DNA of 64,000 nt from Caenorhabditis remanei. Its lineage: Eukaryota; Nematoda; Chromadorea; Rhabditida; Rhabditidae. Position numbers and translations under genes: made by a program. Below are positions 10,405-28,079 of the stretch, piece after piece (the first letter of the stretch is position 1; each line of letters starts with the position of its first letter). The notes under the pieces are model-generated. The model was not told the DNA's origin. It did not search any database and worked only from the letters and a program-made list of their open reading frames with translations. The stretch covers positions 8,306,587 through 8,370,586 of the forward strand of contig NC_071333.1 in assembly GCF_010183535.1 (NCBI RefSeq), in the 5' to 3' direction.

Positions 10405-12465
10405 ATGATTCTCGTATATTTCTTTGCATTTGCTACAATTCCGTCAGTCTTTTCAATAAAATGTCATTCCTGCTTAACTTACTGCAAAACCGTTAATGGA
10501 AAGGTACGTTTTTCCTTAAACTCCAATTTGTTTGAAATATTGACTTAGTAATCAATTCTTTAATGTTGTTCAACTGCTATGCATGCATAGATTCTGGCAT
10601 TCAGGTGGATCCGGTAAACTGTGACTGTAAGTCTCTACCTAACGAGCAATGTTCCGCGAATGCATGTTTTGCGAAAGTGGAACTGTTTGCTGATGAATCA
10701 ACAGCCATTGTTCAGGTATGAACACTCGAGAGCTCTTTTTTATATTCATGAACACAAGATATTGTAGAAAGGTTGCATATCGGATTTCCCAGCCGGACAG
10801 AGAGGCTGTCAATATGCTAGCAATATGGACACGATACACTGCTTTTGTGATCAAGACCAATGTAACACTAGACAGAAGGTATATAAGTTATTAGGAAAGG
10901 GAAATAGTTTGATAGAAATATTAATATAAAGTTGATCAACTATTCCAAACTTTGGTTCGTCCCGTTTTCAAATTGAATTCTATTTTATGCGTTTGTAGAA
11001 GTTTCTATTTATTTCTAAAAAAAAATCCGAAACGTCAATTTCCTTTCGCCTTTTTTCCAAGTTAATTATAGAACATTCAGAGTCTTTGGAACTTTTCGAC
11101 AGAGAAGGGACCAAACTAATTGAATTTGCAGTTGGGCAGCTACATTCCGTCGCGTCTTCCGTCCATCGAATGCTGTCATTGCACTTCCCGTCATGGTGAA
11201 GATTGCGATTCGGGATGTTCAACAAAGTGTCGAGGAAACTACTGCGTTGTAGATTTTGATGGGAAAGAGCAGGTTTAAACTATCGCTGAAAATTTATACG
11301 AAATCAAAAATTGCTTTGGTTTTAGGGATGTGGATTAGGATATCCGAGACTACCATCATTTCTTCGCGTGGATGATTATATGGATTATGAAGGAGATTAT
11401 TTGTGTACTAGGTCGGTTTTTATTCAGATTAATTCCTATCCCTCTCCTCAAAAAACCTTTTTAGATATGAATCCAGTGCGTCCAACGTGATGAATGGTTG
11501 CGTGTGCACACACCCATCTGGCCTCTGCAATGAGTTCAATAAAACCTTCAATTATCAGGTTCGAATCTTTTTTGTATAGGGAAGGACTCATCTGGTGCGT
11601 TTTTCAGAAGAAACACGTGATCGAGAGAAAGGATGAAAACTTGCACTACTGTTATGCATTGATGCACAAAGCATACAAACCATTTGGACAAGAAGTTTTC
11701 AAGAAGTAAAACTCATTGTGATGCATCAAATATAATTTGTATAATTTTAGATCATCAACATGTGAAGGTCACTATTGCTTTATTTCTCTCACAACGTCCG
11801 AAATTGTATTAGAAAGCGCTGATTTCAAACACAACTATGAAGATCATGACGAATTTGTTGGTGCTGCAAGACCTCGGTTTGAATTACAAGCAGGATGTGT
11901 GAAAGTGAATGGAGACGATGTAGGGATACTTTACCGGATAAACTCAATGTGTGTTACATTTTTCAGAAAGTCCAAACTGGATGTACTGTTGAAACACAAG
12001 GAAACAGTTCGGAGATTCTCGCCAAGCATTGCATTTGCGATAGCCATCTGTGTAACTTTCACCATTTGGTCCGAGGAACTGAAGATCCACGGCCAAAAGC
12101 AGCTGTTCCCGGAGTGAAGCAGGTACGAAAAGTGTGCACTCTTTTTGAAATTTTAATCCAACAATTTTTTTCCAAAAAAAAAGGAATTTGGTCGTTCAGA
12201 AGTGTACTTGTATAACTCCACTTTTTTGGTTCTTTCTTTCTCAAACTAGTCATCTCATAAATCATCGTAACTTCTTCTTCTCTTGGAACTCTAAAATTTT
12301 ACTTTTAACCAAACATGATTACAGACGACGAGTCAGTTGAATCCAGTTCGCTTGTACACTTCAAATAAGGAAATGGATGAGAATGACATTCTTTCTGTGA
12401 TGAACGGAGCAACTTGGCCGACTGCGTTTGGAGCATTAGTCGTAGTGGTGCTCATTGTCTTATAG
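10405..12465 (+). CDS. secreted Cys-rich protein with three ET/Ly6-like modules and C-terminal anchor
   Basis: About ten exons give a protein of roughly 420 residues. A signal peptide (MILVYFFAFATIPSVFS) is followed by three cysteine-rich modules. Each ends in a C-x-C-x(n)-C-N pattern (HCFCDQDQCN, GCVCTHPSGLCN, HCICDSHLCNF) and contains an internal CF or CV strand about 50-70 residues earlier. This layout resembles the nematode ET module and, more distantly, Ly6/uPAR domains. The protein ends in a hydrophobic stretch (PTAFGALVVVVLIVL) directly at the stop, so it is probably GPI-anchored or tail-anchored outside the cell. Junctions are phase-consistent, for example 10500, 10718, 11275 and 12120. 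AATAAA near 12652 fits the 3' end. The function is unknown; extracellular presentation is inferred from the signal peptide and anchor. Confidence 0.85.
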
Positions 12466-13127
12466 TCCATTTTATTCACAAAACTAATAATGCTTACTTC
12501 ATGATTCCAATTTCCCGATTAAAAACTTATACGGTTATGTTTTGTTTTTTATTATGTTCCAATATTTTACCTCTTCTATTTGGAAGCTGTTGCTGAGCCG
12601 GTTTTCCTTTTATTTCAACGTTTTTAAACATATTTGAAATCTCGAATTCAAAATAAAGTTTTATTTTAAAATGCGATCGGAATGTGTTTTGTCAAGAATC
12701 AAAAACAATGAGATTGAATAAAAAACTAAAATAAAGTTATTAATAAAAATAAGTTAAAGGTGTTCAGAGGAAAAAAAAAACCTGGTAACTTTCTGCACAT
12801 GTGTGTGCTGATAACTGAGTTTTTCGAATGAATACAATACAACTGGAACAAGAAGACACGCAACTGGGAAGACAATAGAAAGAAGATGACTTTATAGTTT
12901 AATTGTTTCAAAAGCTGTCAGCAAAGCATGTATGCGCAGGGAAACAGATATCGGGTAGTTGAGACAACTGCATGGAGATATGACGAAACAAAACATTAAA
13001 AATTTGTAGATAACAAGAAAACTAGAAATAACATTTTAAAAGCAAGCATGGTCGTATAGACTAGCACAAATGACTGGAAAGACACAAACGCGTAGAAATT
13101 GAGAAATCGGAATGAAACACAGCTCAA
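12466..13127. other. convergent 3' flanks
   Basis: This stretch lies between the converging ends of the Cys-rich gene (plus) and syd-2 (minus). It is AT-rich and has AATAAA for the plus-strand gene near 12652. I see no coding exon. Confidence 0.55.
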
Positions 13128-17866
<4,739 letters not shown>

Positions 17867-18127
17867 ATTTCTGAAAAATGATGAATTGTGTTTCTGAAGT
17901 GCTGGAGAATTTATGTTTCTTAGTTTTTTTTCGCGCTCAAAACACATTCGAAAGTGAATAAAGAAATGTGCATAAAATTACGGAATGCTCACAAAAAAGA
18001 GAGATAGAGAGCGAAAAGCGAAAGAAAGCAAAAAATACGCGCGAGAAACAAGAAATTTGATATGACGAGACATATCTGAACGTAGTCCTCCAAATATATA
18101 TAGTTATACACTTCAAAATGCACTTAC

Positions 18128-18195
18128 CAGGGGTAGAAGTTTAATCAGGGTGCCCTAGAGAGATCAGTTATCATAACTTGCCGAGAATAAGTGAC
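18128..18195 (-). other. syd-2: probable syd-2 5' untranslated exon
   Basis: On the minus strand this segment has a TTATTTCAG acceptor on one side and a CTG|GTAAGTGC donor on the other, and the next acceptor is just before the syd-2 start codon. It contains no in-frame start, so it reads as a leader exon. Confidence 0.5.
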
Positions 18196-21100
18196 CTGAA
18201 ATAAATATATTATTACTGATTGATTTTTCAACAATTAATAACAAAAAAAATCTTAAGAAAAATACTGTGAGGGAAGAAAAACTTTGCAACAAATGTAAGA
18301 AGTAAGTAAGTTTCCGTTGAAAGTGTTTTTATTTCTCTTTTCTCTCTTCTTTCCCGTTTCTCTCTTTGTGTGTGTTATAAGTAATATGACTGCAACAACC
18401 AACTCGCGAAGCAAAAGAGTTGAGAAGATGGAGAAAGAGGAAGAAAGAAAGAGAGACAATAGACATAGGCCGATAAAGAGAAAGAGCACCGAATTACACA
18501 CGACGGTCAGTAGTAGTGCTCGCCCTCTTTCCCCCACCACTCTTTCGTCCTCTTCGTCTTTCGTGTCCGTTTGGACGGACGTAGCCCGAATCGATGCTAG
18601 GGCATTAGAGTATGAGTGCAAACGAAAGATGAGACTGGCCAGAGCCAGAGAACACAGGGTCACACATCTATCGGGCCGTTTGGCCGCGCGCGGGAGACCT
18701 CTGTCCGTCTCTCCGGCTGCTTCCCGCTATTTCTTTGTCAATTGGTTCCTATATGAGAGTAGAAGATAGAATGAAAAATGAAGAGTTACAGAGAAGCATG
18801 GAAAGAGGGATAGAGAGAAAGTTTGTACAGAATGAAGAGATTCAGAAAACTTGAGAAAACCGATAGGGAAATCTTTCACGAATGCTGGAAGAATTGTACG
18901 ATCCTGAATAAAGAAAAATATTATTCATACTAATTTAAACTAACTTGAGTTTTGATGTTCGAATTCGCACTGGCGGCACAGTTTAAAACGCAGAGTAATT
19001 TTCTTTTCACCAATAAATTTAGAGAGTGACGGAATTCTATTTGCTTAAAACTATAATTCAAACTTTCAAGGTACACCAAGTTTTCACAAAATTCAAAGTT
19101 AGTCGTCAAATGAAATTCAATACATCTGTTAAAAATAGTTTTATTAGAGTTTTAGGTAAAGCATGAGTTTTAAACAAACTTAACTGGCTAAACTATTAGT
19201 TATATTAGTATTTTTCGGTTTTGAATTAAAAAAAAGAATTTTGATTGCGAAGTCTGGCATTAGAAATGTGGACACTTTTGACAATTATAATATAGTTCGA
19301 CTAGACAACATATGTATCAAAATAAAAAATGTACATATTTTCAAATCAGTTTCGTTTCAAATTTGGCACAACAAATATTTAATAAATGGGACGATTGACG
19401 AACGTTTATTACAATTTTTCTTATTCTGCAAGTAAGTTTACAAGAAAAGAGACAACAAACTAAAAGACTATTGAATTCTGAGTTCCACTTTTTTCAGGTC
19501 TTGTTTGTTGTGAAATCTACTCTGCGAGGAAAGCTGAAAAGACAAAAAGAGGAAATACAAAAAGGCATAAATGTATAAAAATGTTGTATAAAACTTGTGA
19601 CTCATCTTACGAGCGCTGGTTTTCCAAAAAACGTAAAATGACAGGACATGTCGTACAGATTGGGAAAAGAACACTAGAATAAAATAGGAACAAACGTTCA
19701 ATTTGTTAGAGTGGTCATGAAATGGCCATGTTCCTTTTATTTTGTTGCCTCGCGGTTTTCTAAATGTGGTAAACGCATCAATTCTAGAATTCGCTACAAT
19801 TCATAGATTGACTTCTTCAAAAAAATGTTATGGTTGTGATTTTAAGGTCAACAAAAAATTTGATAGATAAATGTTTGAATATTCCGGGAGCAAGGAATTG
19901 TTAGAGGTGTCCTGGAGTAGACACCTGCCGCAACAGATGGGTGGATATCCTGAGGTGGTTGACTAAGGGCGACCACTCTCCCGTGGCACTACGGCTGCAT
20001 AAATTTAGAGTTTCCGATGACGAAAACTTTCATACATCTTGTTAGTTAAACATTTCAGTGAACGTGCTCTAATTTTGCACGGATGTGGGCACATTTTGAA
20101 AGAAGTGTGCTGGAACTAAATGGAATTCTATAGTCTTATGTATGTAGTATTAGTTGCACTTAAAAAACTATACATAGTGAACGAAATTTTGAATAATGTT
20201 CTATCAGAAATACTTCGAATTATTTGAAAGAGAAAGATAAAATTCTGTTGTGAATACTTCGTCTTTCAAAGGTAACCCAAAATTACTTAAAATAAAAAAA
20301 TAAACTTGTTAGCTTCTCATATGCCTTTTTTAGCAATGCAAACGTGAAATGGTCCTGATAAAAATGAAAATGAAAAAGGAGTTGAACGAAGTTCAATTTG
20401 GCGACAAGTATGCTGGGTATTTTTCTCTTCGCATGTTAGTAAAACTGAAGAAGATGCGCGCATGCATTCGTCTGTTGAATCGGTTAACCCACACACACAT
20501 CGTCGTAATTACTCAAGATGACGTTGCAAAAAGAAAGAAACAAAGTGAAAATAGTGGGACGCCACTTGTTCATGGTTCAATGTGAGTGTTTATAGCCGGG
20601 TCTTTGTGTGTGTTCAGAGATAACAAGAACATGGAAGGTAGGCTGAATGTTTGGTTTTTTGTTTTGCTTTGTGGCAAAGGAACATGGGAAAAGAGTCAAA
20701 AACATGAGGGTCGAGAGGAATCCGGAAAAGCTTTTGGAGAAGTTCAATAGCTTTTAGAGAAATTTCAATTAACTTTTGTTTCTCAGTCCACAAAAAAATA
20801 ATTGAAATTTCTGATTGAGTCACAATTCAGCCTAAAATATACAATTTGAGGTCTCAGCACCAAAAGCCAAAAAATTCACTTTTTGTGTTCACAAAGTAAA
20901 TACTACCAAATTGTTTGAGCAAATCATCTTTCCTTTTATTCTGTTTATTAGTTCCAACAAAAACTGGTTGAAAAGGAAATTGAAAAAGTTTAACAGTTGT
21001 TGAGGTTTTCTGAATGAACTCATAAAGAAAATGTAACGAACAACGCTGCACAATTTGAAATCAGATTACTTGGCTCCGTGGCAACAATTTAAGAGGCGTT

Positions 21101-22091
21101 TCATGGTCGTACCTTTGTGAATTCCTGTCATCCAGGAGCGAATACTTTTTTTTCGAATACTAATTTGGTTTGAATCAACATAATTTTTATGTCGTTTCAA
21201 AAAGCAGTTTGAATATTTCTGCAACTATCAAACATGATTCTTTCACCAAATGTCACCGAAAGAAGAGAAGTCTGATTACGTTATGGGCTCTTAACAATCA
21301 CAAGCAGACAACAATAATTATATGACCTGAACCAAAAAAATACAATTCTCCGGAGTTGGGAAGCTTAAACAAGAACAAGAATGACGATCATTTTTCAAAA
21401 TCACATCTTTTCAGACAATGACTTGAAAGTGTGCACTTGTAACAATCCAGTAATACCCGGAACCATTATCTTATAAAGTGTTCTTTATAATTGAGAAGTA
21501 GATTATTAAATAAATTCCAGTCTGTGTATTTGTTCCTGCTCAGACAGAGATAACCATGAGATTTAGTTTTAAGCACTATCAGAATTGTAGTTTTTGCATT
21601 ACTCATCTCATTTCGCATCGCTGGACTTTTTCCGAATGTTTCATTTCAATTGAGTCGTAGCGAACACAGTCACAATCAAAACCAAAGTTATCCGGTTTTT
21701 CCTAACCAACTGACCGCGCAAAAAATGGCAACGTTGTTGTCGGCTCGACACAATCGGTCGACGCTTAAAGTTGTCAAAAAGTTTGCGGTGTCCGGTGTGT
21801 TCCGCATCGTTTACTGCATCATTCAGCAGGCGACGACGATGTTGACGTCGACGGTAGGCGGAAAAGAGAACTTCGAAGCGCAGTGAAAATGAGGAGTCCG
21901 GGGGAGACATACACACTTGCGCACACCGTGTCCAGATCATCTGCCGTATCCGCCCATCTTTGCGCGCGTCCGCTCGTTTTAGTGCATTTCAATCCGAAAA
22001 ATCTGGTCACCGCTACTGGTTGCAACCTTTTCATATTCATCAACTGGATTCATAGCTTTGTGGTTTTTTTGGTCTTGGCATCTTCTCTACT
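18196..22091. other. 3.9 kb non-coding region between syd-2 and the DM13 gene
   Basis: Transcription diverges from here, syd-2 leftward and the DM13 gene rightward. The 18.3-18.8 kb part is GA/CT-rich and less AT-rich than its surroundings, like a promoter or leader. Likewise 21.65-22.05 kb is CG-rich. Open frames at 18317-18769 and 21650-21886 have no splice or domain support. A candidate structured RNA near 19905-19994 is listed separately. Confidence 0.5.
19905..19994 (+). ncRNA. candidate structured RNA, three consecutive hairpins
   Basis: Three short hairpins follow one another. The first is AGGTGTC (19905-19911) with GACACCT (19920-19926). The second is GAG-GTGGT (19952-19959) with ACCAC-CTC (19972-19980), with a one-base bulge. 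The third is CCGT (19981-19984) with ACGG (19991-19994). The block is clearly more GC-rich than the flanking DNA and has no open frame. I do not recognise it as a tRNA, 5S, U-snRNA or SL RNA, and the strand is arbitrary. It could be a small RNA gene or a fragment of a repeat. Confidence 0.3.
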
Positions 22092-25000
22092 ATGCTTCTG
22101 AGCAGGTTAACACTCACTGAGTCTATTCTAGTGACATTTTTCATTTTGGGTAAGTCTTATTGAACTTATTCGCATATGAAGCACTTTAAAACATGATCAG
22201 AAGGCCTTTTTTCTCTGAACTTTGGCTAAAATGATACAAACGAAATTCCTTAGTTCCATGTTCAACGCTTTAAAAATCTGAATATTTAATGAATCTTTTG
22301 CGTATTCTGACATCGTTCAAGATAGTTCAAGAATAGACATAGATTTCACTCATATCTAGTATCCAGAATAAACAAACGGAATCGGATCAAGGACAACAAA
22401 TACTTTCCGTTCACCACTAGGATTTTCATTTCCATATACAATTAGAGCGCAACAAAGGGTGACAAACGTTATGAATATAGTATCGAGTTCAAACAAAACC
22501 GTTACGGGGTCAAGATAACTGAAAGTGAGAGTATCGAAATCGAAAATAGTGAAGGTTACAGTTTACACAACCGAAGTGTTGGGGGATGAGCAACTACGAC
22601 CAGCCGCAATCATACCATGGTCTCAATATCAGAGAAGATTAGGAAAACTCAAGGAAGGGTCTCTAGCCTATCAAGTAAGTTTATTCAATAGAATGAGAAT
22701 GGCTTATTGTAAATAATTCAGAAAGAAAGTGAACCTTTCAAAACTATGGACACATCATCATCAAGTACATCCAACTCATTTTTCGGTAGTTACGAAAAAG
22801 AAGATCTGTCACTGAAGCAGCTGCCGCGTTTTGATGAAAATGAACCGAGGTAATTACGGAAGTACATAAAAGCAGCAGGGCGAGCTGCGCTTTCCTCTTT
22901 TCTCTCGACTTGTCGCGAACATTTCGTTTTTCAATCGCCGAAATCCTAATTTATGGGCGTTTTAGCAGCAGCCATGCGGGCACAAAATCTCGTTCGCAAT
23001 ATGGGAACGTCATTCGACCTCAGCTTCGTGGAAGACTGCCGACTGATCCATCGGACTTCATGAAAATTCCAAAAACTAATCAAGTGGAGTTCTTGATGCA
23101 AAGAGGTTTACAAATTCGACAAAAAGACAGAAAAAACCTACAAGATTTTTCAGAACTAGAAAGAGAGCCTTTAGTGCCTCCTGAGAGACCGCATATTCCA
23201 ACGAAAGCAAGTCTTCCTTCTCGAATTCCATTGAAAATGGAACAGACACCAACACATAAAGAAATGAATAAAATACCAGTGAGTTTTCTTGTTAGCCACT
23301 AATCTCTTATTCCAAATTGTTAATCCTATCCGTTTTCTATTCAAAGTCAAATTTCGCAACATTTAGTCTCTTGCAATTCCAAACGGAGTACCTATGACGG
23401 CTGGTAGTTGGGAAACCGGCCAACCACATTATACAGGAGAACGTAAGCTTCACGCCGCCAATACATTTGCCGGATCTCCATCGTTTCCATATGCAAATAA
23501 TGTAAGCTGGGTGATCTTTTGAAATGTTGAAGTCACACAATGGTTTCAGTTGATTGGAAATGAACTTCCTACTGCCCCTATCTATCAGAAAGTGGCAGAT
23601 TCTAATATCGTCAGCTCAATATTCTCTCAGAGTCAAGCCAGGCCGGGTGCCATTCCAACAATGGTTCAAACCTCTCAACCACAGGCTTATCTTGAAAAGT
23701 TCTTAGCGAACGAAGCCTCACTAGACCAGTTCTCAAAGCTTGCCAAAAATTTATTGGGAGTTGGGAACAGTGGAACAGGAGAAGTAAGCTATAGTACGAT
23801 GATCTCGATTAATTCTTTAATTGTGTCTAGACCAGTAGTGGAAGCGGTGGTTTACTGGAGACAATGACGTCAGTTTTAAGCGGAGGAAACCGAAACTTAC
23901 CGACTAGTTCTGCTGCGCACGATGACTTATCCCAGTATACACCATCATCAGCAGGCAGACCACAGACTTCAGTTTTCCAGAAGTTGTTGAGTCAGGGTAA
24001 ATATTGCAGCAAAAACACAAACTAGATTCAAATTCACTCAATTTTGCAGCTACGGATGCATTGAAAGATTCTTGGAACAAAAAAGCAGATAATATGGATA
24101 AGACTGATTTCGATGCTATCGCAAAGAAAACTGATCTCTTCGCTCTCCCCACACCTGAACCACCCAAAAAAGAAAAACTAAGCAAGGATAAGGAGAACTC
24201 AATCAAGGTGAAAAAACATTCTCAAATATGAATTTGCATTCCATTTTCAGCTGCTGGAGAGTATGCCAGCTGAGCAACGAAAAATGCTTGAGGCAGCAAT
24301 AATGTCCGGAGAGATTGATGCAGATTCACCTGCTATCAAGTAAAACTTCATTTTTATTTTTCTTGTAACCCAGTTGTATTCAGAACACTAGTGAAGAATG
24401 ACGTGACAGAAGAATCAAAGAAAGAGAAAGAAAACCGACTTATTGAATGGATCCGTGCAAACCGTCCCTCAAAAACGCCTGAAAACACGATACCCAAAAA
24501 TGTTCCCTACTATGGAAAGTACTTGGGAAGCTTGGCTGAAACGGTGAGTGAAAACAACGAACAAAGCGGGTATTTTTGGCGGAATAGGACCAGTTCTTGT
24601 TATTTTTACAGCCGACCACCAAAAAACAAAAAAGTCCAGCAGGTGCGTTGTGGCTAGTTGACGAGAAAAGAATTATTGTGACAAGATTCGTTTTCGAGTC
24701 GGGATCATTATTAAATGGTAAATAACATACAACTTTTTAGAGACACATATAGTTTTTATTCAGAAAATGTTACTTTTTGGCTTGGACCAAAAACACCTAC
24801 CGGAAACTTTGTTGAAGATTTTATGCCGTCGGAGAATGGATTCTATGTCAGACCAAAGCCAATTGAAATGTCCGCATTTGCAACACGAGAGCTGCCTGTT
24901 AGTATTGTGATACACATTTTGTTTCTCATAGACATATAATTTCAGCCAATTGAGGCGAAACCAAGACCCAATGTGTCTGCTGTGAAATTATTCGAAGGAA

Positions 25001-26597
25001 TTCCTCCGATTATTGCAAACGTCACAAGACTAAAACGTGATACCAACTCAACAAGCGGGGATGTCACTGCTAAGCCGATTGAGCTTTTTGTCGAAGTAGG
25101 AAACAATGTTGTTGATGTTTCTATAAACATAAAATTGATTTAGGGAGGTATTATGAAAGTTCGACCAGGAAGTGGTATTGTCAAATTGGAGACTCAATCA
25201 GAAACAGTTACAAGTATTCCCGATGGATTCAGACTGAAGCAACCCGAATTTGATCCTGTAGACGAGACGGTAATATTTGAAATACAAGTTTCATACGTTA
25301 TTCAATATTCAGGCCCCTCAGCCTCTTCAATGGTTTGAAGGATTCCAACCACTAATGTTAACACTTCCCTCTCCAAAAGTGTTCAGCGATATTCACTGGG
25401 TTTCCCTCAGAGACCACAAGCGTAAAGTGAGTTCTGATGCTTCACTTTTATTTTTGTATCGTGCCTGAACACAATTTTTTAGACAAACGTCGCTTCTGTT
25501 ATTCTCCCGAATGGGCCACTTGTCCAAATCCCAAAAGTAATAAGATTGAGGTCATTGTCGCCTAATAGTCTGGCGTTCAACATTAGCTCAGGACCGATTG
25601 AGGTACAGTTAAGCGAGGAATGTACGACGTCTAAGAATGTTTTCAGGTACTCGATGTCAAGACTATCAGAATCAACAATTTCTCATTCCAACATGACGAT
25701 GACTCTGTATGGTTGATGGTTGGAAGTGAACTGTTCCCCAATCTTGGCGGAAAAATTGTTCCATTATTTGAAGAGTATGTGTAACCATTCACGAGCAGTA
25801 TTCCCAATATTATTTTCAGAGGAAACAGAACATTTGATTGTCAAGCACTTCGAAGTTACCACAGCGAGACCCTTGTCTTCCGATTACCCGGAGAGCTAAC
25901 CTGGAAAGATGTCTTCTGGTTTTCATGTATGTTTTAGTACGGATGTCATCCATCTCAAAAATTTGTATACTCATAAAATGCACATCCACCACATCTCTCT
26001 TCTTTCTTTTTGTCTATTTTTCTGTCAGATCCTTTCTCAAAATTCAGAATGTTAATGCTAAACTGACGAAACGTCATCATGTGAGAAAATTGACATGTTG
26101 AACTACTACTTTGTCAGTTTTAATCATACCCTTAGGCACTAGACAGAGTGCAATAACATAGATCGCACAAAATGGATTTTATAGTTTGAACAGTCCAATT
26201 GAAGTAGCTACAGTACAAAACGGAGCTCATAATGAAAGCATTTGGTTCACTATCAGAGCTGAATCACTCAGTATAATGTATAAAAGTTCAAGACTTCATT
26301 GCACTTTTTTCAGTCTTCTCGATGAAACGTCTGGTCTCATACTCCGAAATATATCTTCCAATAAGCGAAATGCACTTACTTCCGGATTTGTCCTCGATTG
26401 CTGTGAGTTTGAAAGTGCATTCCAAAAGTGCATATGAAATAGTCATCAAAGACTTGTTACTACAAAAACCGTCTGTTCTAACCACAATCTTATGTTCTAT
26501 TGATAGAAAACGTGTACCAACTTCTCTCTATCAAAAAAAAACAGTTAGAAAAATAGGGTTTGGGAAAATAATCTGCTCATTTTTGAACAAACACTAG
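22092..26597 (+). CDS. secreted protein with DM13 domains
   Basis: A signal-peptide exon (22092-22149, starting MLLSRLTLTESILV) joins in phase to an exon near 22565, then many exons to 25926. The first half is Ser/Pro/Lys-rich and low in structure. The C-terminal half has two DM13-type units. One starts ALWLVDEKRIIVTRFVFESG near 24645, is interrupted by an insertion of about 100 residues, and resumes at LMLTLPSPKVFSDIHWVSLR near 25360. The other runs from IEVLDVKTIRINNFSFQHDD near 25625 to LTWKDVFWFS near 25925. DM13 occurs in Skeletor-like extracellular or matrix-associated proteins. The 3' end is uncertain: a 22-nt exon (26029-26050) links in phase to 26185-26275 and a final exon ending at TAG 26597; alternatively the protein stops soon after 25926. 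AATAAA motifs near 26788 and 26851 fit the longer form. Confidence 0.75.
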
Positions 26598-28079
26598 CCG
26601 CCCATGAGATGATCTCTATAAAACCGCTTGTAATCTTTTTTCAACCCTTCAACAAATCAAAAAATCGTTCATTTCCTTTTAACAACTCATTTTACAATCA
26701 AATTACGAGTTCTATGGGCCAATTCCAATTTCTTGAAAAAGGATTTATGGGATTTCTGAGAACGATTTTATTTTCTTTCCGCTCATAAAATAAACTAAAA
26801 TTACCCAAAGATTACTATTTCTTTTATGACTTTTGGCGGTTCAACCCAATAAAGAAAATGGATGAAAATGGAAAACCTTTTTTCAGACCCCAACGTGCAA
26901 GTATACTCCAACACTATGACGTCGAAAGTGAGAAAACGATGCAAAAACAGATATAGGAATTCATGATACAATCTCATTAATTTATATCCAATACGAGTGC
27001 TGTTTGTCGGCTCTTCATCAATTTTTCATTTCAAGTGATCCAAGAAACCCATATATTTGTTTTGTTGAAACAAGAACCCAAACTGACATTTAATAAATGT
27101 CAAGTGAGGTTTCGAATTCTGACAAAAATACTTCAATACGTCTGTAATTTATTCAAGAAAAAGCAAAAGAATAACCATCCCAAAACTGAACTTTTTACGA
27201 TCTCATGTCTGCATACTTTCCTTTATAATAAACTATTCATTCATACCTTTATACAGTGTGGGAAAGTAAAAGACAAATTTTTTTCTAAAAAAAGGTTTCA
27301 TGTGCCAAAATTCGCATGTTTCCTTATCAAAAGTTCGGATCTTCAATGGCAAAGTGACCAGTCATTTTTCCATCGCAACATCAACTCAGTGTAAACACCA
27401 GCACGGCAATTTGCGGACATCAAGCACATAAATAAGAGGTTGTTAGTCCTATTTTTAGTAAATGTGATAATTGAAAGTGGAACTGAATGAAATTTGACAC
27501 CTCAACATTGTCTTATGATCAGGAAGATACCAATCTGAACAAAAAATATGGGTACAAGTTGCTTTGCGCTATGAAACCTCTGAAATTGCACTTTGAACCT
27601 TCGAAAATTTTATTTATTATTCATCTGCTATGAGTCAGAGCACGATTGGTAGATTTCGGTACAATCAGCGGGTAAACAATTGCATCCAGAACATTTTAGG
27701 GAATCAATGATCATGCAGCGGTCAGAGGGACCGCCCATTTTTTTTTCTGAGTATTGTTTAAAATGTTGAATTTGTTGGTATAAAATAGTGAGAACGTTGC
27801 GTTCATATCAACAATCATATTTTCAGTCCCACTCTCCGTCTACTAGATACATTAGTTTTGAAGCCATTTCTTTATTACTATCACTCCGCCCTTCGACATT
27901 AGTTGTCAATATGAAATTGCACCAAAATCGTTAGAACAAATAATGATACACCTTCCTTTGCGCCATTATTTGCAGTTATGTTAGGATGACACCACATGGG
28001 GCGATGAATTGGTGGTACCCTTTTAGGCGCATTTGTGTGAGACAATCACCATTCTGTTGGGATTGTAAAAAGAGCTCTT

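Noticed and set aside
11552..11560. GGTTCGAA-like tRNA B-box
   Set aside because: It is a splice donor in the Cys-rich gene, and no cloverleaf can be formed around it. I found no convincing tRNA gene in the window.
18317..18769. 150-codon open frame upstream of syd-2
   Set aside because: It overlaps a GA/CT-rich promoter-like block that is also open on the other strand, and its residues are mostly Arg, Lys, Glu and Ser from simple repeats.
20349..20585. 78-codon open frame
   Set aside because: No signal peptide, domain or neighbouring exon, and it is isolated in a long non-coding region.
21650..21886. 78-codon open frame just before the DM13 gene
   Set aside because: Overlapping frames on the other strand are equally open. 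It probably reflects CG-rich upstream sequence rather than coding.
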